64,000 nucleotides of DNA, from the NCBI RefSeq assembly GCF_012516435.1, contig NZ_CP051216.1, positions 994,001-1,058,000 on the forward strand, given 5' to 3'. Below, piece after piece: positions 42,059 to 51,059 of the stretch; position 1 is the first letter of the stretch, and each line of letters starts with the position of its first letter. The notes beneath the pieces are model-generated. The model saw nothing but the letters and a program-made list of their open reading frames with translations. It was not told where the DNA came from and did not search any database. A program made the position numbers and the translations under genes. Origin of the DNA: Pseudodesulfovibrio sp. zrk46. GTDB lineage: Bacteria > Desulfobacterota > Desulfovibrionia > Desulfovibrionales > Desulfovibrionaceae.

Positions 42059-42185
42059 ATAGCGGCGCATCTGCTGCGTTAAGTGAATTGTAGGCGAGTC
42101 TTCGAGCCGTACAAGATCTTATGCCTCAGGTATGCCGGGCACGAGAGAATCCTCGCCCCCGTCGCCTAGCGGCTGCACCACTCTC
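42059..42185. repeat. Family C repeat, copy 1
   Basis: Begins ATAGCGGCGCATCTGCTGCG and ends GCTGCACCACTCTC. Both ends recur, in the opposite orientation, at 50384-50489; the middles differ. A piece of the interior (GCGAGTCTTCGAGC) also sits inside a family B repeat at 59043-59056. Confidence 0.6.
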
Positions 42186-42225
42186 ACCAGCCTCACGGCT
42201 TTTGGAAAGCGTTTAAAGAGAATAA

Positions 42226-42262
42226 AAAAAGGCCTGTCCTTGCGGACAGGCCTTTTAATTTT
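42226..42262. terminator. Bidirectional terminator
   Basis: AAAAGGCCTGTCC / GGACAGGCCTTTT stem, TTGC loop, A run before and T run after; it serves the HD gene (minus) and any transcript from gmhA. Confidence 0.9.
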
Positions 42263-42278
42263 TTTTTGGCTGATTCGA

Positions 42279-43613
42279 CTAGTACATGCGGTTGGCTTCT
42301 ACGTAGTCGACCACGAACTGTTCGGCTTCCTCGAGAGTGGAAACTTCGTCGCGGATCTGGGCCTTGAGCAGCTCGTCGCGGATCTTGCCGATGGCAGGAC
42401 CGGGCTTGAGCTTGGCGAGGACCATGATGCGGTTACCATCGAGGAAGGGTTCGATCTCGTCTTCCGGGATGTCAGCGCGCTCGGCCATCTTGAGGTTGTG
42501 GTTGAACTCACGCCAGGAGCCTTCGCGGGCCTTGATGTCCGCTTTGACCATCTCCATGATGCGCGGGTACTCGTCGAGGGAACGCAGACGGCGGATACCC
42601 TTGTCGGTGAGCATGAAGTGCGGACGCATGTGGTTCTGCACCAGATCGCACACCAGATCGATATCGGACTCCTCGAAGCGCAGGCGCTTGAGGATGCGAC
42701 GGGCGGCCTTGGCACCAACGCGGTGGTGCTGCAGGAAGTTCCACTTCTCGTCGTAGAATTCAGCGGTGTAGAGCTTGCCCACATCGTGGAACAGACACGC
42801 CACGGTGCCCTTCCAGTCGTAAGGAAGTTCTTCCGGGTAGGCCCGCATCACGTCGAGGGTGTGCTCCAGCACAGTCTCTTCCTCGCCGGATTCCGGATTC
42901 TTGATCTGCTTCACGCGGGACAGGGCCGCGATCTCGGGGATCAGGCCGTGCAGCAGCATGGAGTCGAAGAGCAGACCGAAGAAACGGTACATGGCCTCGG
43001 CTTCCACCTTGTGCCACTCATCCAGGAACTCGGCCATGGGCACGAACTCCAGCACCTGGGGTGCATTACGGACAATGGCGGCCCAGGAATTGGCCTCGAT
43101 TTCCTTGTCAAAGTTGGCGGCAAAACGCAGGCAGCGATAAGCGAGGGTGTAATCCTTCTTCAGTGCCTGGTCCGGATCGCCCTTGAAGCGAATCTTGCCT
43201 TCGGCGAAGTCCGCGAAGTCTGCGTAGGCGTCTTTGGCCTTGGGAATGAAGGGGCAGACAGAGGAAAGCGGAATATCACCACGCAGCTCAAGACGCTTGA
43301 GCAGGCGAGGCGTCATGGTGGACACGGCCTCGGTAACGTACGAAGCGTCGTCAACGTCGGCAGCGTAGAAGTAATATGTCACACCACCCTCAAGCAGGGT
43401 GCCGATGATTCCCTTGTCCTTGGATGCTTCCAGGTTGGGGAAGTATTTCTGCAGCTCATCCAGTCCGGCGTCGGTGCAGATATCGAGTTCCTTTTCGTTG
43501 CCCGATTCGTCCAGGGTCAGAGCCTGGAGACGAACATTGACCACGTAGGCGTCAAAACCGTTACGCATGATGGTTTTACAGAAACCAACTGCGTCTTTAA
43601 AAGGCTGACTCAT
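42279..43613 (-). CDS. HD-domain protein with degenerate CCA-adding-enzyme-like nucleotidyltransferase
   Basis: A 444-residue protein laid out like a tRNA CCA nucleotidyltransferase with a C-terminal HD domain. The HD part is intact (LEHTLDVMRAYP, CLFHDVGKLYTAEF, QHHRVGAKAARRIL). The N-terminal part has lost its signature: GFDAYVVNVRLQ replaces the GGxVRD loop and the first metal Asp of DxD is Glu in KELDICTDA. The RNA-binding block (LKKDYTLAYRCLRFAANF) remains. AAGGAGAG precedes the ATG at 43613. It may be an HD phosphodiesterase that binds tRNA ends rather than a CCA polymerase. Confidence 0.75.
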   Translation of the reverse strand: MSQPFKDAVGFCKTIMRNGFDAYVVNVRLQALTLDESGNEKELDICTDAGLDELQKYFPNLEASKDKGIIGTLLEGGVTYYFYAADVDDASYVTEAVSTMTPRLLKRLELRGDIPLSSVCPFIPKAKDAYADFADFAEGKIRFKGDPDQALKKDYTLAYRCLRFAANFDKEIEANSWAAIVRNAPQVLEFVPMAEFLDEWHKVEAEAMYRFFGLLFDSMLLHGLIPEIAALSRVKQIKNPESGEEETVLEHTLDVMRAYPEELPYDWKGTVACLFHDVGKLYTAEFYDEKWNFLQHHRVGAKAARRILKRLRFEESDIDLVCDLVQNHMRPHFMLTDKGIRRLRSLDEYPRIMEMVKADIKAREGSWREFNHNLKMAERADIPEDEIEPFLDGNRIMVLAKLKPGPAIGKIRDELLKAQIRDEVSTLEEAEQFVVDYVEANRMY

Positions 43614-43726
43614 GTCTCTCCTTGATTTGGTCGTCCTAGCCCCGTCTACAACAACGGCTCTGAACAACCTCCATTAATTCTATTTTTCACGGCCCAAGGC
43701 CGTTTCAGACCTAACAATGCTCGGTC

Positions 43727-45010
43727 TTATACAATTTTTTTGCCCTGAATGAAATGGGTTTTTACCCGACCTTTCAGGGTGGTTCCGAGCAAAGGCGTGT
43801 TCTTGCCCTTTGAATGTAAGGCCTGAGGCTCGACTGTCCACTCCTCTGCCTCATCAAAAAGGAAGAAATCAGCAGGATCGCCGGGCTGGAAAGTGTTCAC
43901 GGGCAGCTTGAATATTTCACACGGAGCCGTGGTCCAGGCGCGGGTGAAGGCTTCCTTCTTGAGCTTGCCGTCCTTGACCAGCTGCCACGTAACGGACAGG
44001 GCCGTATCCAGCCCGGTGATGCCGCACGGGGCCACATCAAACTCGGTCTCCTTCTCATGGGCTGCATGAGGCGCATGGTCGGTGGCGAGGCAGTCGATGG
44101 TACCGTCGTTCAGCCCTTCCAGCATGGCATTCTGGTCGTCGAGCGTACGCAGCGGCGGGTTCACCTTGGCATTGGTGTCGTATTCAGTGGCCTCATTTTC
44201 GAGGTAATCCTCGGTCAGCACCAGATAGTGCGGTGCGGTCTCGGCTGTGACCTTCACGCCGCGCTCCTTGGCGAAACGGATCAGGTCCAGAGACTTGCGG
44301 CAAGAGATGTGCGCGAGGTGGATGGGCAGCTCGAGGTACTCAGCCAGCAGCACATCACGCGCCACCTGCAGGGCCTCGGCCATATCCGGCTGGGCAGGCA
44401 ATCCGAGGCGGCTGGAAACAACGCCTTCGTTCACGCCAGCGGCCACGCCCATATAGGGGTCTTCGCAGTGATCGATGACCACCTTATCCCAGTCAGAGGC
44501 ATATTCCATGGCACGACGGAACAGCTCCGTGGATTTGACCGGCACACCGTCATTGGAGAATGCCGCGCAACCTGCCTCGGCCAGCTCGGCCATGGGAGCC
44601 AGCTCTTCGCCTTTCAACCCTTTGGTCAGTGCGCCGATGGGGAACAGGCGGGGGCCTTTGGGCCAGAACTTACGGGCCTGCTCCAGCATCAGCTTGGTGA
44701 CGGAGTCATCGTCATTCACCGGCTTGGTGTTGGCCATGCACAGGATATTGGAGAACCCGCCCCAGGCAGCAGCCCGCAGACCGGATTCCACATCTTCTTT
44801 GTATTCGAAGCCCGGTTCACGAAGGTGTACGTGCACGTCGGTCATGGACGCCATGACGGTCAGGCCAAAGGCCTCTTCCACTTTGGCGTCGCCAGCGTCG
44901 ATGGTTTCAGCGGATTTCTTCACCTCGACGATTTTGCCTTTGGAAACGAAAATATCGACTTCTTTGCCGTCTAATTTGGCTCTACGAACTATCAAATCTA
45001 TCTTAGCCAT
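43727..45010 (-). CDS. pyrC: Dihydroorotase (class I)
   Basis: A 427-residue amidohydrolase. DVHVHLREPG gives the metal-binding His pair and the substrate Arg; HLAHISCRKSLDL, TAETAPHYL and CLATDHAPHA complete the active site. It closes carbamoyl aspartate to dihydroorotate in pyrimidine synthesis. GGAGGACAGC precedes the ATG at 45010; a start 12 bases upstream is less likely. It follows pyrB on the same strand but 283 bases away, with two palindromic repeats between. Confidence 0.93.
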   Translation of the reverse strand: MAKIDLIVRRAKLDGKEVDIFVSKGKIVEVKKSAETIDAGDAKVEEAFGLTVMASMTDVHVHLREPGFEYKEDVESGLRAAAWGGFSNILCMANTKPVNDDDSVTKLMLEQARKFWPKGPRLFPIGALTKGLKGEELAPMAELAEAGCAAFSNDGVPVKSTELFRRAMEYASDWDKVVIDHCEDPYMGVAAGVNEGVVSSRLGLPAQPDMAEALQVARDVLLAEYLELPIHLAHISCRKSLDLIRFAKERGVKVTAETAPHYLVLTEDYLENEATEYDTNAKVNPPLRTLDDQNAMLEGLNDGTIDCLATDHAPHAAHEKETEFDVAPCGITGLDTALSVTWQLVKDGKLKKEAFTRAWTTAPCEIFKLPVNTFQPGDPADFFLFDEAEEWTVEPQALHSKGKNTPLLGTTLKGRVKTHFIQGKKIV

Positions 45011-45038
45011 GCTGTCCTCCATGGTTAATTTCGGGGTT

Positions 45039-45138
45039 GCCTCCGGCGGCCCTGCCGGGGGCGTCTCCGACGGGTCAGGAACCTTTTGTAAAAGGTTCCC
45101 GACACCCTCCTAAACTTTTTGTCGCTCGCTTCGCTCGA
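45039..45138 (-). repeat. Family B repeat with terminator hairpin, copy 1
   Basis: GGAACCTTTT-GT-AAAAGGTTCC hairpin at 45078-45099, followed by the conserved box AAACTTTTTGTCGCTCGCTT. It lies between pyrB and pyrC on the minus strand, just before the pyrC ribosome binding site. Four other copies: 52217, 53984, 58743 and 58961. Confidence 0.75.
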
Positions 45139-45199
45139 AGCCCTGCGAACGTGGAAACTCTCTCATTTAAACAACCTTGCGGCGACAGCCGCAGACGGG

Positions 45200-45290
45200 A
45201 TTCCAAAGGCCCTCGGCCTTTGGCCGGGTGCAGGGCGGGAAGCCCTGCTAGTCCATTCATCATCCCGCCGAAGGCGGTTTCATATTCTGC
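45200..45290. repeat. Family D palindromic repeat, copy 2
   Basis: GGATTCCAAAGGCCCTCGGC, then GCCGGGTGCAGGGC, GAAGCCCTGCTAGTCCATTC and a GCCGAAGGC hairpin. Nearly the same string appears inverted at 53860-53945. Ends at the pyrB stop. Confidence 0.65.
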
Positions 45291-45293
45291 CTT

Positions 45294-46223
45294 CTACTCT
45301 TCGCCTTTGCGCGTCATGTACAGGAACAGCAGGGCCATTCTGGTTACTACGCCGCTGGACACCTGATCGAGCACCAGCGAATCGGCGCAGTCGGCCAGAT
45401 CGGACGCGATTTCCACGCCGCGATTCATGGGCCCGGGATGCATGATCTTCACATCCGGGTTGGCGAGATCGATGTGACGCTGACCCAGACCGAAGGTACG
45501 GGAATACTCGCGCAAATCGGGCAGCAGACCGTCCTTCTGACGCTCCAACTGCAGACGCAGACACATGACGGCGTCCACACCCTTGGAGGCTTCGTTGAGA
45601 TCGGAGTAGACCTTCACCGGCCAATGCTTCACGCCGTGGGGCAGCAACGTGCGAGGCGCACACAGACGAACCTTGGCGCCGAGCTTGTTGAGCAGGATCA
45701 CGTTGGAACGGGCCACGCGAGAGTGAGCGATGTCACCGAGAATGAGGATCGTCTTGCCCGCCAGATCGCCCCACTCCTGATGCAGGGTGAAGGAATCGAG
45801 GAGCGCCTGCGTCGGGTGTGCATGACGACCATCACCAGCGTTGATGATGGCGCAGTCGAGACGATTGGCGAGGAACCGGGCCGCGCCGGAACACCAGTGG
45901 CGGATGACGATGGCATCCGGAGCCATGGCCTGCAACGTCAGAGCCGTGTCCTTGAGCGTCTCGCCCTTGGTCAGGCTGGACGAACTCTTTGCCAGCGAAA
46001 AGGTGTCAGCGGAAAGCCGTTTACCAGCCACGTCAAAGCTGGTCTTGGTGCGGGTACTCGGCTCCGCGAAAAAGAGGATGACACTCCGGCCCTTGAGGGT
46101 CGGCACCTTCTTGACCGGACGTTCCTGCAATTCCTGAAATCTCCCTGCGGTCTCGAAGATCGACATGACCTCGGACTTCGAAAGTTGAGAGACGTCCAAT
46201 AAATCCTTGTGTAGCCACTTCAT
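45294..46223 (-). CDS. pyrB: Aspartate carbamoyltransferase catalytic subunit
   Basis: A 309-residue ATCase. [20 protein letters not shown] carries the STRT carbamoyl-phosphate site, [16 protein letters not shown] the carbamoyl domain loop, [14 protein letters not shown] the Asp site and [12 protein letters not shown] the C-terminal loop. It makes carbamoyl aspartate. GGAGGC is 7 bases before the ATG. It starts 18 bases after the amidohydrolase stop. No pyrI regulatory gene is present. Confidence 0.95.
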   Translation of the reverse strand: MKWLHKDLLDVSQLSKSEVMSIFETAGRFQELQERPVKKVPTLKGRSVILFFAEPSTRTKTSFDVAGKRLSADTFSLAKSSSSLTKGETLKDTALTLQAMAPDAIVIRHWCSGAARFLANRLDCAIINAGDGRHAHPTQALLDSFTLHQEWGDLAGKTILILGDIAHSRVARSNVILLNKLGAKVRLCAPRTLLPHGVKHWPVKVYSDLNEASKGVDAVMCLRLQLERQKDGLLPDLREYSRTFGLGQRHIDLANPDVKIMHPGPMNRGVEIASDLADCADSLVLDQVSSGVVTRMALLFLYMTRKGEE

Positions 46224-46241
46224 GCTGCTGTTGCCTCCAGC

Positions 46242-47375
46242 CTATTGAAAAAGCTCGTGTATTTTATCGGGAACCGTGGCGAACACAGCCTGTTTGCCGG
46301 GTTCCAATGTACCAAGTCTGTCGCCCGCGCCCATTATTTTTGCCGGGGTGCGGGTCAGCATGGCGAGCAACGCCTCAAAGGAGAGTTCGCCATGAAAATT
46401 CTGTTTGATATACACCGCCTCGTTCCACAGATCGAGGTCGGTGTTGGATGCCAGCGAGTCGGTGCCGAGACAGAGCGGCGTACCCGAAGCAAACCACTTC
46501 TCCCACGGCGCACGGCCCACACCGATGTACTCGTTGGAGCGCGGGCAGAGGCAGACTGTGGCGCCGGACTGGCGCACGCTCTCGATATCCTCGTCCGTCA
46601 CCTTCACACAGTGTACGGCCAGTGTGGTCTCGTCGAGCAGGCCCAGCTCTACAGCCTGCTGTACCGGACGCTTCTTGGGCGGCGTGAAGTCGAGCAGCCT
46701 GCCGCGAGCTTGCAGCAGATCCAGAAACGCGCTCGGCTCGCCCGCCATGATGGCGACTTCGTCATCGTGCTCGGCCAGATGGAGCGAGAACGGCAGGTTG
46801 CGTTGCACGGCCTCGGCCTTGGCGCCCTTCAAGACGTCCACATGGGTGGTGTAGAGAGAGTGTCCGGCCACGGAGAGAACTCCGTGATCAAAGTCACCCT
46901 TGGGGATGAAGGTCTTGCGCGGCAGTTTTTCGCCGATGGCCTCCACAAAAACCGCAAAAAAAAGACCGGAAGCTTCAAGTACTCCGGCCATGTGTTTTGC
47001 AAAACGGGTGGCGATATCCCCGACCATAACGGTCCCGGTTCGCTGCAGCTCTTTCAATGCCTGATCAAGCAACTGGTCATCCAATTCATAGATGGGCTGC
47101 TGGAGCAGGTTTTCCACCCACACCACGAAACCCTCGCCAGCCGGGCATTTGCCGAGCAGGTGAGCCAGTTCCAGATGAGAATGGGCATTGACGAGACCGG
47201 GAGCAATAGTGACGTCACCAAGATCGGTGACCGTACCGGAAAAGGATGTGCCGAGGTCGGCGTATGTACCGACCTCATGAATAACGCCTCGCTCAACGAT
47301 GATCGCAGCATTGTCGATCATCGCCCTGCCAGGCGTCATGGTCGCGGCTTTGGCCGCACGAAAGAGTTCAGGCAT
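46242..47375 (-). CDS. Amidohydrolase/deaminase family protein
   Basis: A 377-residue TIM-barrel amidohydrolase. APGLVNAHSHLELAHLL carries the HxH metal pair, SLHLAEHDDEVA and LAVHCVKVTDED the next His residues, and LGTDSLASNTDLDLW the catalytic Asp. This pattern fits the chlorohydrolase/S-adenosylhomocysteine deaminase and aminofutalosine deaminase group, the latter for menaquinone by the futalosine route. It heads the operon with pyrB. Exact substrate uncertain. Confidence 0.8.
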   Translation of the reverse strand: MPELFRAAKAATMTPGRAMIDNAAIIVERGVIHEVGTYADLGTSFSGTVTDLGDVTIAPGLVNAHSHLELAHLLGKCPAGEGFVVWVENLLQQPIYELDDQLLDQALKELQRTGTVMVGDIATRFAKHMAGVLEASGLFFAVFVEAIGEKLPRKTFIPKGDFDHGVLSVAGHSLYTTHVDVLKGAKAEAVQRNLPFSLHLAEHDDEVAIMAGEPSAFLDLLQARGRLLDFTPPKKRPVQQAVELGLLDETTLAVHCVKVTDEDIESVRQSGATVCLCPRSNEYIGVGRAPWEKWFASGTPLCLGTDSLASNTDLDLWNEAVYIKQNFHGELSFEALLAMLTRTPAKIMGAGDRLGTLEPGKQAVFATVPDKIHELFQ

Positions 47376-47610
47376 CCCTGATTCAACACTCCGAAAGTGA
47401 GAAATGTACTGGTAAAATGTCCGCGCACGGACTGAAGCTAGGAGATAGCTCTTTTTCCAACCACGGTCCAGAAGAATTCGTATCGATTCGCCCGCAGAAC
47501 ACCCCTGTTATTATTTTGAGACCGGAGTTGTTCCCATCGTGCTTTATGGTAGGATTCGGCAGTTTTTACTGTTTTTCAATATCTACCGAATCGACCTGAG
47601 GGAGAGTGCA

Positions 47611-48012
47611 ATGAAAAAAATGTTGCTTATCGCGCTGGTGATGTTCGCTTTTTCCGCGTCGGCATGTCTGGCCGGAGAAATCAATCTGGTGGGAACATGG
47701 CAGGGCGACATGTCGCTGCACAATGAGCACACCGGCTTTGTCTACAAGAAGGACAACTCCACCAAGCTCATTATCGAAAAGGAAGAAAACGGCGCATTCT
47801 ACGGCAAGCGTGAATGGACCCGCAACGGCACTGATTACGTGGAAGGCTTCTCAGGTGTCATGAGTCCGGACGGCAGGCGCCTCTACTTTGCAGGTCATGA
47901 CGATGGGTACTTCTTTGCCGACGTGCTGGGTTTTGACGAGCTGACCGTCTACTATCTGGAAGACGGCGGCGAGGCCAAGGCCATCCGACAGAATCTGAAG
48001 CGGGTCAAATAG
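47611..48012 (+). CDS. Small exported protein, unknown
   Basis: A 133-residue protein. MKKMLLIALVMFAFSASACLA is a signal peptide; the likely cut is before GEINLVGTW. The mature part (LVGTWQGDMSL, KLIIEKEENGAFYGKREW, GVMSPDGRRLYFAGHD) is all-beta with repeated Gly-Thr-Trp and Asp-Gly turns, like a small lipocalin-type or beta-barrel fold. GGGAGAG is 6 bases before the ATG. It would sit in the periplasm. No family recognised. Confidence 0.75.
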   Translation: MKKMLLIALVMFAFSASACLAGEINLVGTWQGDMSLHNEHTGFVYKKDNSTKLIIEKEENGAFYGKREWTRNGTDYVEGFSGVMSPDGRRLYFAGHDDGYFFADVLGFDELTVYYLEDGGEAKAIRQNLKRVK

Positions 48013-48014
48013 CT

Positions 48015-49043
48015 TCAGTTCAGAGAAAAAACCTCTTCGGTAACGTACCGAATCGTATCGCGGGACAGCCCGAGCTTAGCATACGCTGACTTCAACTCGT
48101 TGCCGTGTCCCATGAGTTCGCCCTGATAACGACGAGGCACTTCAAACAGTTCTGGCTTGCTGCCGAACTCGGCCACGTTGGCGCGCACGATTTCCAGCAG
48201 CGCCAACCCTCTCGCGGATTGCCCCAAGGCGGGATGCCACGGTCCGGCAAGGATATGCTCGGCCAGTGTCCCTTCTGGTGGCAGCCCGAGTCGGATCACA
48301 CGCACGCCTTTTTCCCAGAAGGCCAGCAATGCTTCGCCCAATTCCTGTTTGGCCCGCTCCAACGACCACGGCTCGAACTCACCCTTTCTCCATATCTCCG
48401 CCAGCGGTGTTCCGTCGATGACAAGGCATGGATAGATGCGGGCCACCTCCGGCCCAAGCAGCGCCGCGGTGCGCACATCATCCAGAAAGACGCCGGGGCG
48501 ATCTCCGGGCAGGCCGGGCAACAACTGTACACCCAGTGCCAAGCCGCTGCGCTGCACCATGGAGCACCCCTGCAGGGCCGTTTCTCCGCTGTATCCACGC
48601 CCGGACCGTCTGAGCACTTCATCATCGAACGACTGGATACCGAGTTCCACCATATCCAGCCCCTGCGCCCTGAGCATACTCAGCGAAAACTCATCCACGC
48701 AGTCCGGTCTCGTCGAGCAGCGCACATGCGTGATCAGGCCTCGTTCCCGATACCGCATGGCCAGCCCCAGAAACATCTCGGGCCACGGCGACGGCAGTGC
48801 CGTGAAGGTGCCGCCATAGAAGGCCAGTTCATACGGCCCCCGGCCATCGCTCAGCGCCTGATCCAGATCCTTTTCCGTTTCCTTGAGGATCGATTCCAAT
48901 GCGGTTTCGGTGCGCCCCGTCTGTTTGTCCTGCGCACAGAACACACATCGGTACGGGCAGCCCGCAAACGGCAAGAAGACCGGCCACACCTTGGTAGGCG
49001 ACGGCTCCGGTTCAGGATGGGTGAATGTGAGATGATTTGACAT
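48015..49043 (-). CDS. Elp3-like radical SAM protein
   Basis: A 342-residue radical SAM enzyme. VFLPFAGCPYRCVFCAQD holds the C-x3-C-x2-C motif; ELAFYGGTFTALP, VRCSTRPDC and VELGIQSFDDEVLRRSGRGY are typical of the Elp3/HemN-like group. The usual C-terminal acetyltransferase domain of Elp3 is absent. Start at ATG 49043; the open frame continues upstream through a palindromic repeat, which is not coding. Convergent with the exported protein gene, only two bases apart. Target unknown. Confidence 0.82.
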   Translation of the reverse strand: MSNHLTFTHPEPEPSPTKVWPVFLPFAGCPYRCVFCAQDKQTGRTETALESILKETEKDLDQALSDGRGPYELAFYGGTFTALPSPWPEMFLGLAMRYRERGLITHVRCSTRPDCVDEFSLSMLRAQGLDMVELGIQSFDDEVLRRSGRGYSGETALQGCSMVQRSGLALGVQLLPGLPGDRPGVFLDDVRTAALLGPEVARIYPCLVIDGTPLAEIWRKGEFEPWSLERAKQELGEALLAFWEKGVRVIRLGLPPEGTLAEHILAGPWHPALGQSARGLALLEIVRANVAEFGSKPELFEVPRRYQGELMGHGNELKSAYAKLGLSRDTIRYVTEEVFSLN

Positions 49044-49084
49044 ATTGGGGAAGAGGTAGGGATGCCGCTTCGCGGCGATTGTCA

Positions 49085-49224
49085 GGTGATTTCGCCTCCG
49101 GCGGGCAAGGACTCGCGCCCTTGCATCCCGATTATGCGCCTTCGGCGCGAAATTTAGTTGCGCCAAAGGCGCAGAGTGGGATTCCAAAGGGTATAGCCCT
49201 TTGGCCGCCGGAGGCGAAATCACC
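49085..49224. repeat. MITE-like palindromic repeat, family A copy 2
   Basis: A 140-bp unit with perfect 20-bp terminal inverted repeats: GGTGATTTCGCCTCCGGCGG at 49085-49104 and its exact complement at 49205-49224. Interior hairpins GCGCC/GGCGC and CCAAAGGG/CCCTTTGG are shared with copy 1 at 381-522. It lies in the leader of the Elp3-like gene. Confidence 0.8.
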
Positions 49225-49263
49225 TATCAAATGGAGGCCAAAGGCCGAATTCCCATTCTGATT

Positions 49264-50232
49264 TTACCTGTTCATCCATTCCCAAGCGTGGCGAATGGTC
49301 TCCAGAATATCGGTATACTGCGGCTCCCAACCGAGCTTCTCCTTGGCCAGCGTCCTGTCGGCCACCAACCGGGACGGATCGCCGGGGCGGCGCTCACCAA
49401 GGATAGGCACAATGGGATCGCCTGTCACCTTGCGCGCGGCCTCGATGATTTCCTGCACGGAATTACCGGTGCCGGTACCGAGATTAATGGCAATGGACTC
49501 GTTGTCAGCCAGATAATCCAACGCACGAATGTGGGCATCGGCCAGATCACAAACGTGAATGTAATCACGGATGCAGGTGCCATCAGGCGTATCGTAGTCG
49601 GTGCCGAATACGGAAATATTCCAATCAGGGTCCTTGGCAGCGCGAAGTACGAGCGGGATCAAATGGGACTCGGGATCGTGAGATTCGCCGATCTCGCCGT
49701 CGGGATCGGCCCCGGCAGCGTTGAAATAACGGAGCGCACAGAACTTGGTGCCGTAGGCCATGCTGAAATCCTCCAACATGCGCTCGACCATGAACTTGGA
49801 CCAACCATAGGGATTGATGGGCCACTGCGGGTGATCCTCGGTGATGGGCACCTGATTAGGCATGCCGTACATGGCGGCGGTGGAAGAGAAGACGAAGCGG
49901 TCGCAACCGTGATCTCGCATGGCCTCCAACACGGTCAGGGTACCGCAGGAGTTGTTGCGGTAGAAACTGCCCGGGTCCTTCATGGAGATGCCCACCTCGA
50001 TGAAGGCGGCGAAATGGATCACACCGGACGGCTGGTACTTCTCGAAAATCTCATCCAGCACGGCACGGTCAGCGATATCGCCCTTGACCAGCGGCCCCCA
50101 CTTCACGGCCCAGTCGTGCCCATTGGACAAATTGTCCAACACAATGGGCGTGAACCCGCGCTGCGCCAAAGCCTTGCACGTATGACTGCCAATGTATCCG
50201 GCTCCGCCGGTAACGAGGATATTTTTGTTCAT
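49264..50232 (-). CDS. galE: UDP-glucose 4-epimerase
   Basis: A 322-residue extended SDR. ILVTGGAGYIGSHTCKAL is the NAD site; FSSTAAMYG has the catalytic Ser/Thr; INPYGWSKFMVERML has the intact YxxxK; LRYFNAAGADPDGEIGE and CIRDYIHVCDLADAHI are GalE hallmarks. It interconverts UDP-glucose and UDP-galactose for surface glycans. The ATG at 50232 is chosen by the family start; a TTG 18 bases upstream is less likely. Single gene. Confidence 0.93.
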   Translation of the reverse strand: MNKNILVTGGAGYIGSHTCKALAQRGFTPIVLDNLSNGHDWAVKWGPLVKGDIADRAVLDEIFEKYQPSGVIHFAAFIEVGISMKDPGSFYRNNSCGTLTVLEAMRDHGCDRFVFSSTAAMYGMPNQVPITEDHPQWPINPYGWSKFMVERMLEDFSMAYGTKFCALRYFNAAGADPDGEIGESHDPESHLIPLVLRAAKDPDWNISVFGTDYDTPDGTCIRDYIHVCDLADAHIRALDYLADNESIAINLGTGTGNSVQEIIEAARKVTGDPIVPILGERRPGDPSRLVADRTLAKEKLGWEPQYTDILETIRHAWEWMNR

Positions 50233-50383
50233 GGAAGGCTCTATATACAATTCACGCCGAATTGAAAATCACAACCAGGCAAAAAAACGCCCCCTCCCCC
50301 CGGATAACGCCCAAGGTGAAGCAGCGCAGCGCCCTTCACCGCTCCCCCACCAAACCTCTTCTCCCCGACCACGCGAGGCTTTG

Positions 50384-50489
50384 GAGAGTGGTGCAGCTGC
50401 AAGGCGGCGGGCACGAGGGAACCGGAGGCGTAGCACAGCTACGGTGAGGATTCACTCGTCGCCCGACAACGCAGCAGATGCGCCGCTAT
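50384..50489. repeat. Family C repeat, copy 2
   Basis: Inverted relative to copy 1 at 42059: begins GAGAGTGGTGCAGC, ends AACGCAGCAGATGCGCCGCT. The 50233-50566 gap also holds a CCAATT-GCC-AAATTGG hairpin near 50503-50522 and no gene. Confidence 0.6.
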
Positions 50490-50566
50490 CCAAAGCCGAC
50501 TGCCCCAATTGCCAAATTGGGGCAATTAATATAGCGTTCGCCTGACTTATATGGGCGGTGAACCTG

Positions 50567-51049
50567 ATGAATCTGAAAAGGAAAAAGCAAAAGTCGGAAC
50601 GGGTCCGAAACGTACTCATGATCCTTTTCGCTCTGGGAGTCGTGGTGATCTTCTTCAACCTCGACGTCATGCGAAAAGGTGAATCCGTGTTCAGCCGGAC
50701 AGCGGACAAGAAGCTGCGCTTCACAGGAGACCTGAAGAGAGAGGCATACTCCAAGTCCGAAGTGGACCGGTTGGTGAAATACATTAAACGGTACAACGAC
50801 CTCATCGACACGGCCACAGTGGAAACCACACTGCAGGACCCGTACAAAAAGGTCACAGGCAAAAGCCAGATGATCTTCGAGGTCCACCTGGTCATGATGG
50901 ACGGAACCACCATATCCACCCCGACGAGACGCATCACACGCACCAGACTGGTCGACGACATTCTGGCCAAAATGAGTAAGGATATCCGAGCCTACAGGAA
51001 GCTCCTCAAGGACGGCAAGAAGGTCAAATCACTAGTCAACACCATGTAA
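50567..51049 (+). CDS. Membrane-anchored unknown protein
   Basis: A 160-residue protein. After a basic N-terminus (MNLKRKKQKSERVRN) comes one membrane helix (VLMILFALGVVVIFF, about residues 15-31), so it is probably anchored with the C-terminal 125 residues outside the cytoplasm. The soluble part is charged, with helices and a strand pair (MIFEVHLVMMDGTTIS). A GTG nine bases upstream is a possible start. The next gene starts 10 bases after its stop. No family recognised. Confidence 0.7.
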   Translation: MNLKRKKQKSERVRNVLMILFALGVVVIFFNLDVMRKGESVFSRTADKKLRFTGDLKREAYSKSEVDRLVKYIKRYNDLIDTATVETTLQDPYKKVTGKSQMIFEVHLVMMDGTTISTPTRRITRTRLVDDILAKMSKDIRAYRKLLKDGKKVKSLVNTM

Positions 51050-51059
51050 TCCCGCGACA

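Noticed and set aside
42047..42278. Possible small RNA or tRNA-like element in the repeat-rich gap
   Set aside because: No tRNA arms or anticodon loop could be drawn; the stretch is explained by a family C repeat and a terminator.
44057..44974. 305-codon frame opposite pyrC
   Set aside because: Antisense shadow of a canonical dihydroorotase.
49044..49223. 60-residue N-terminal extension of the Elp3-like protein
   Set aside because: It runs through the family A palindromic repeat; the family start is the ATG at 49043.
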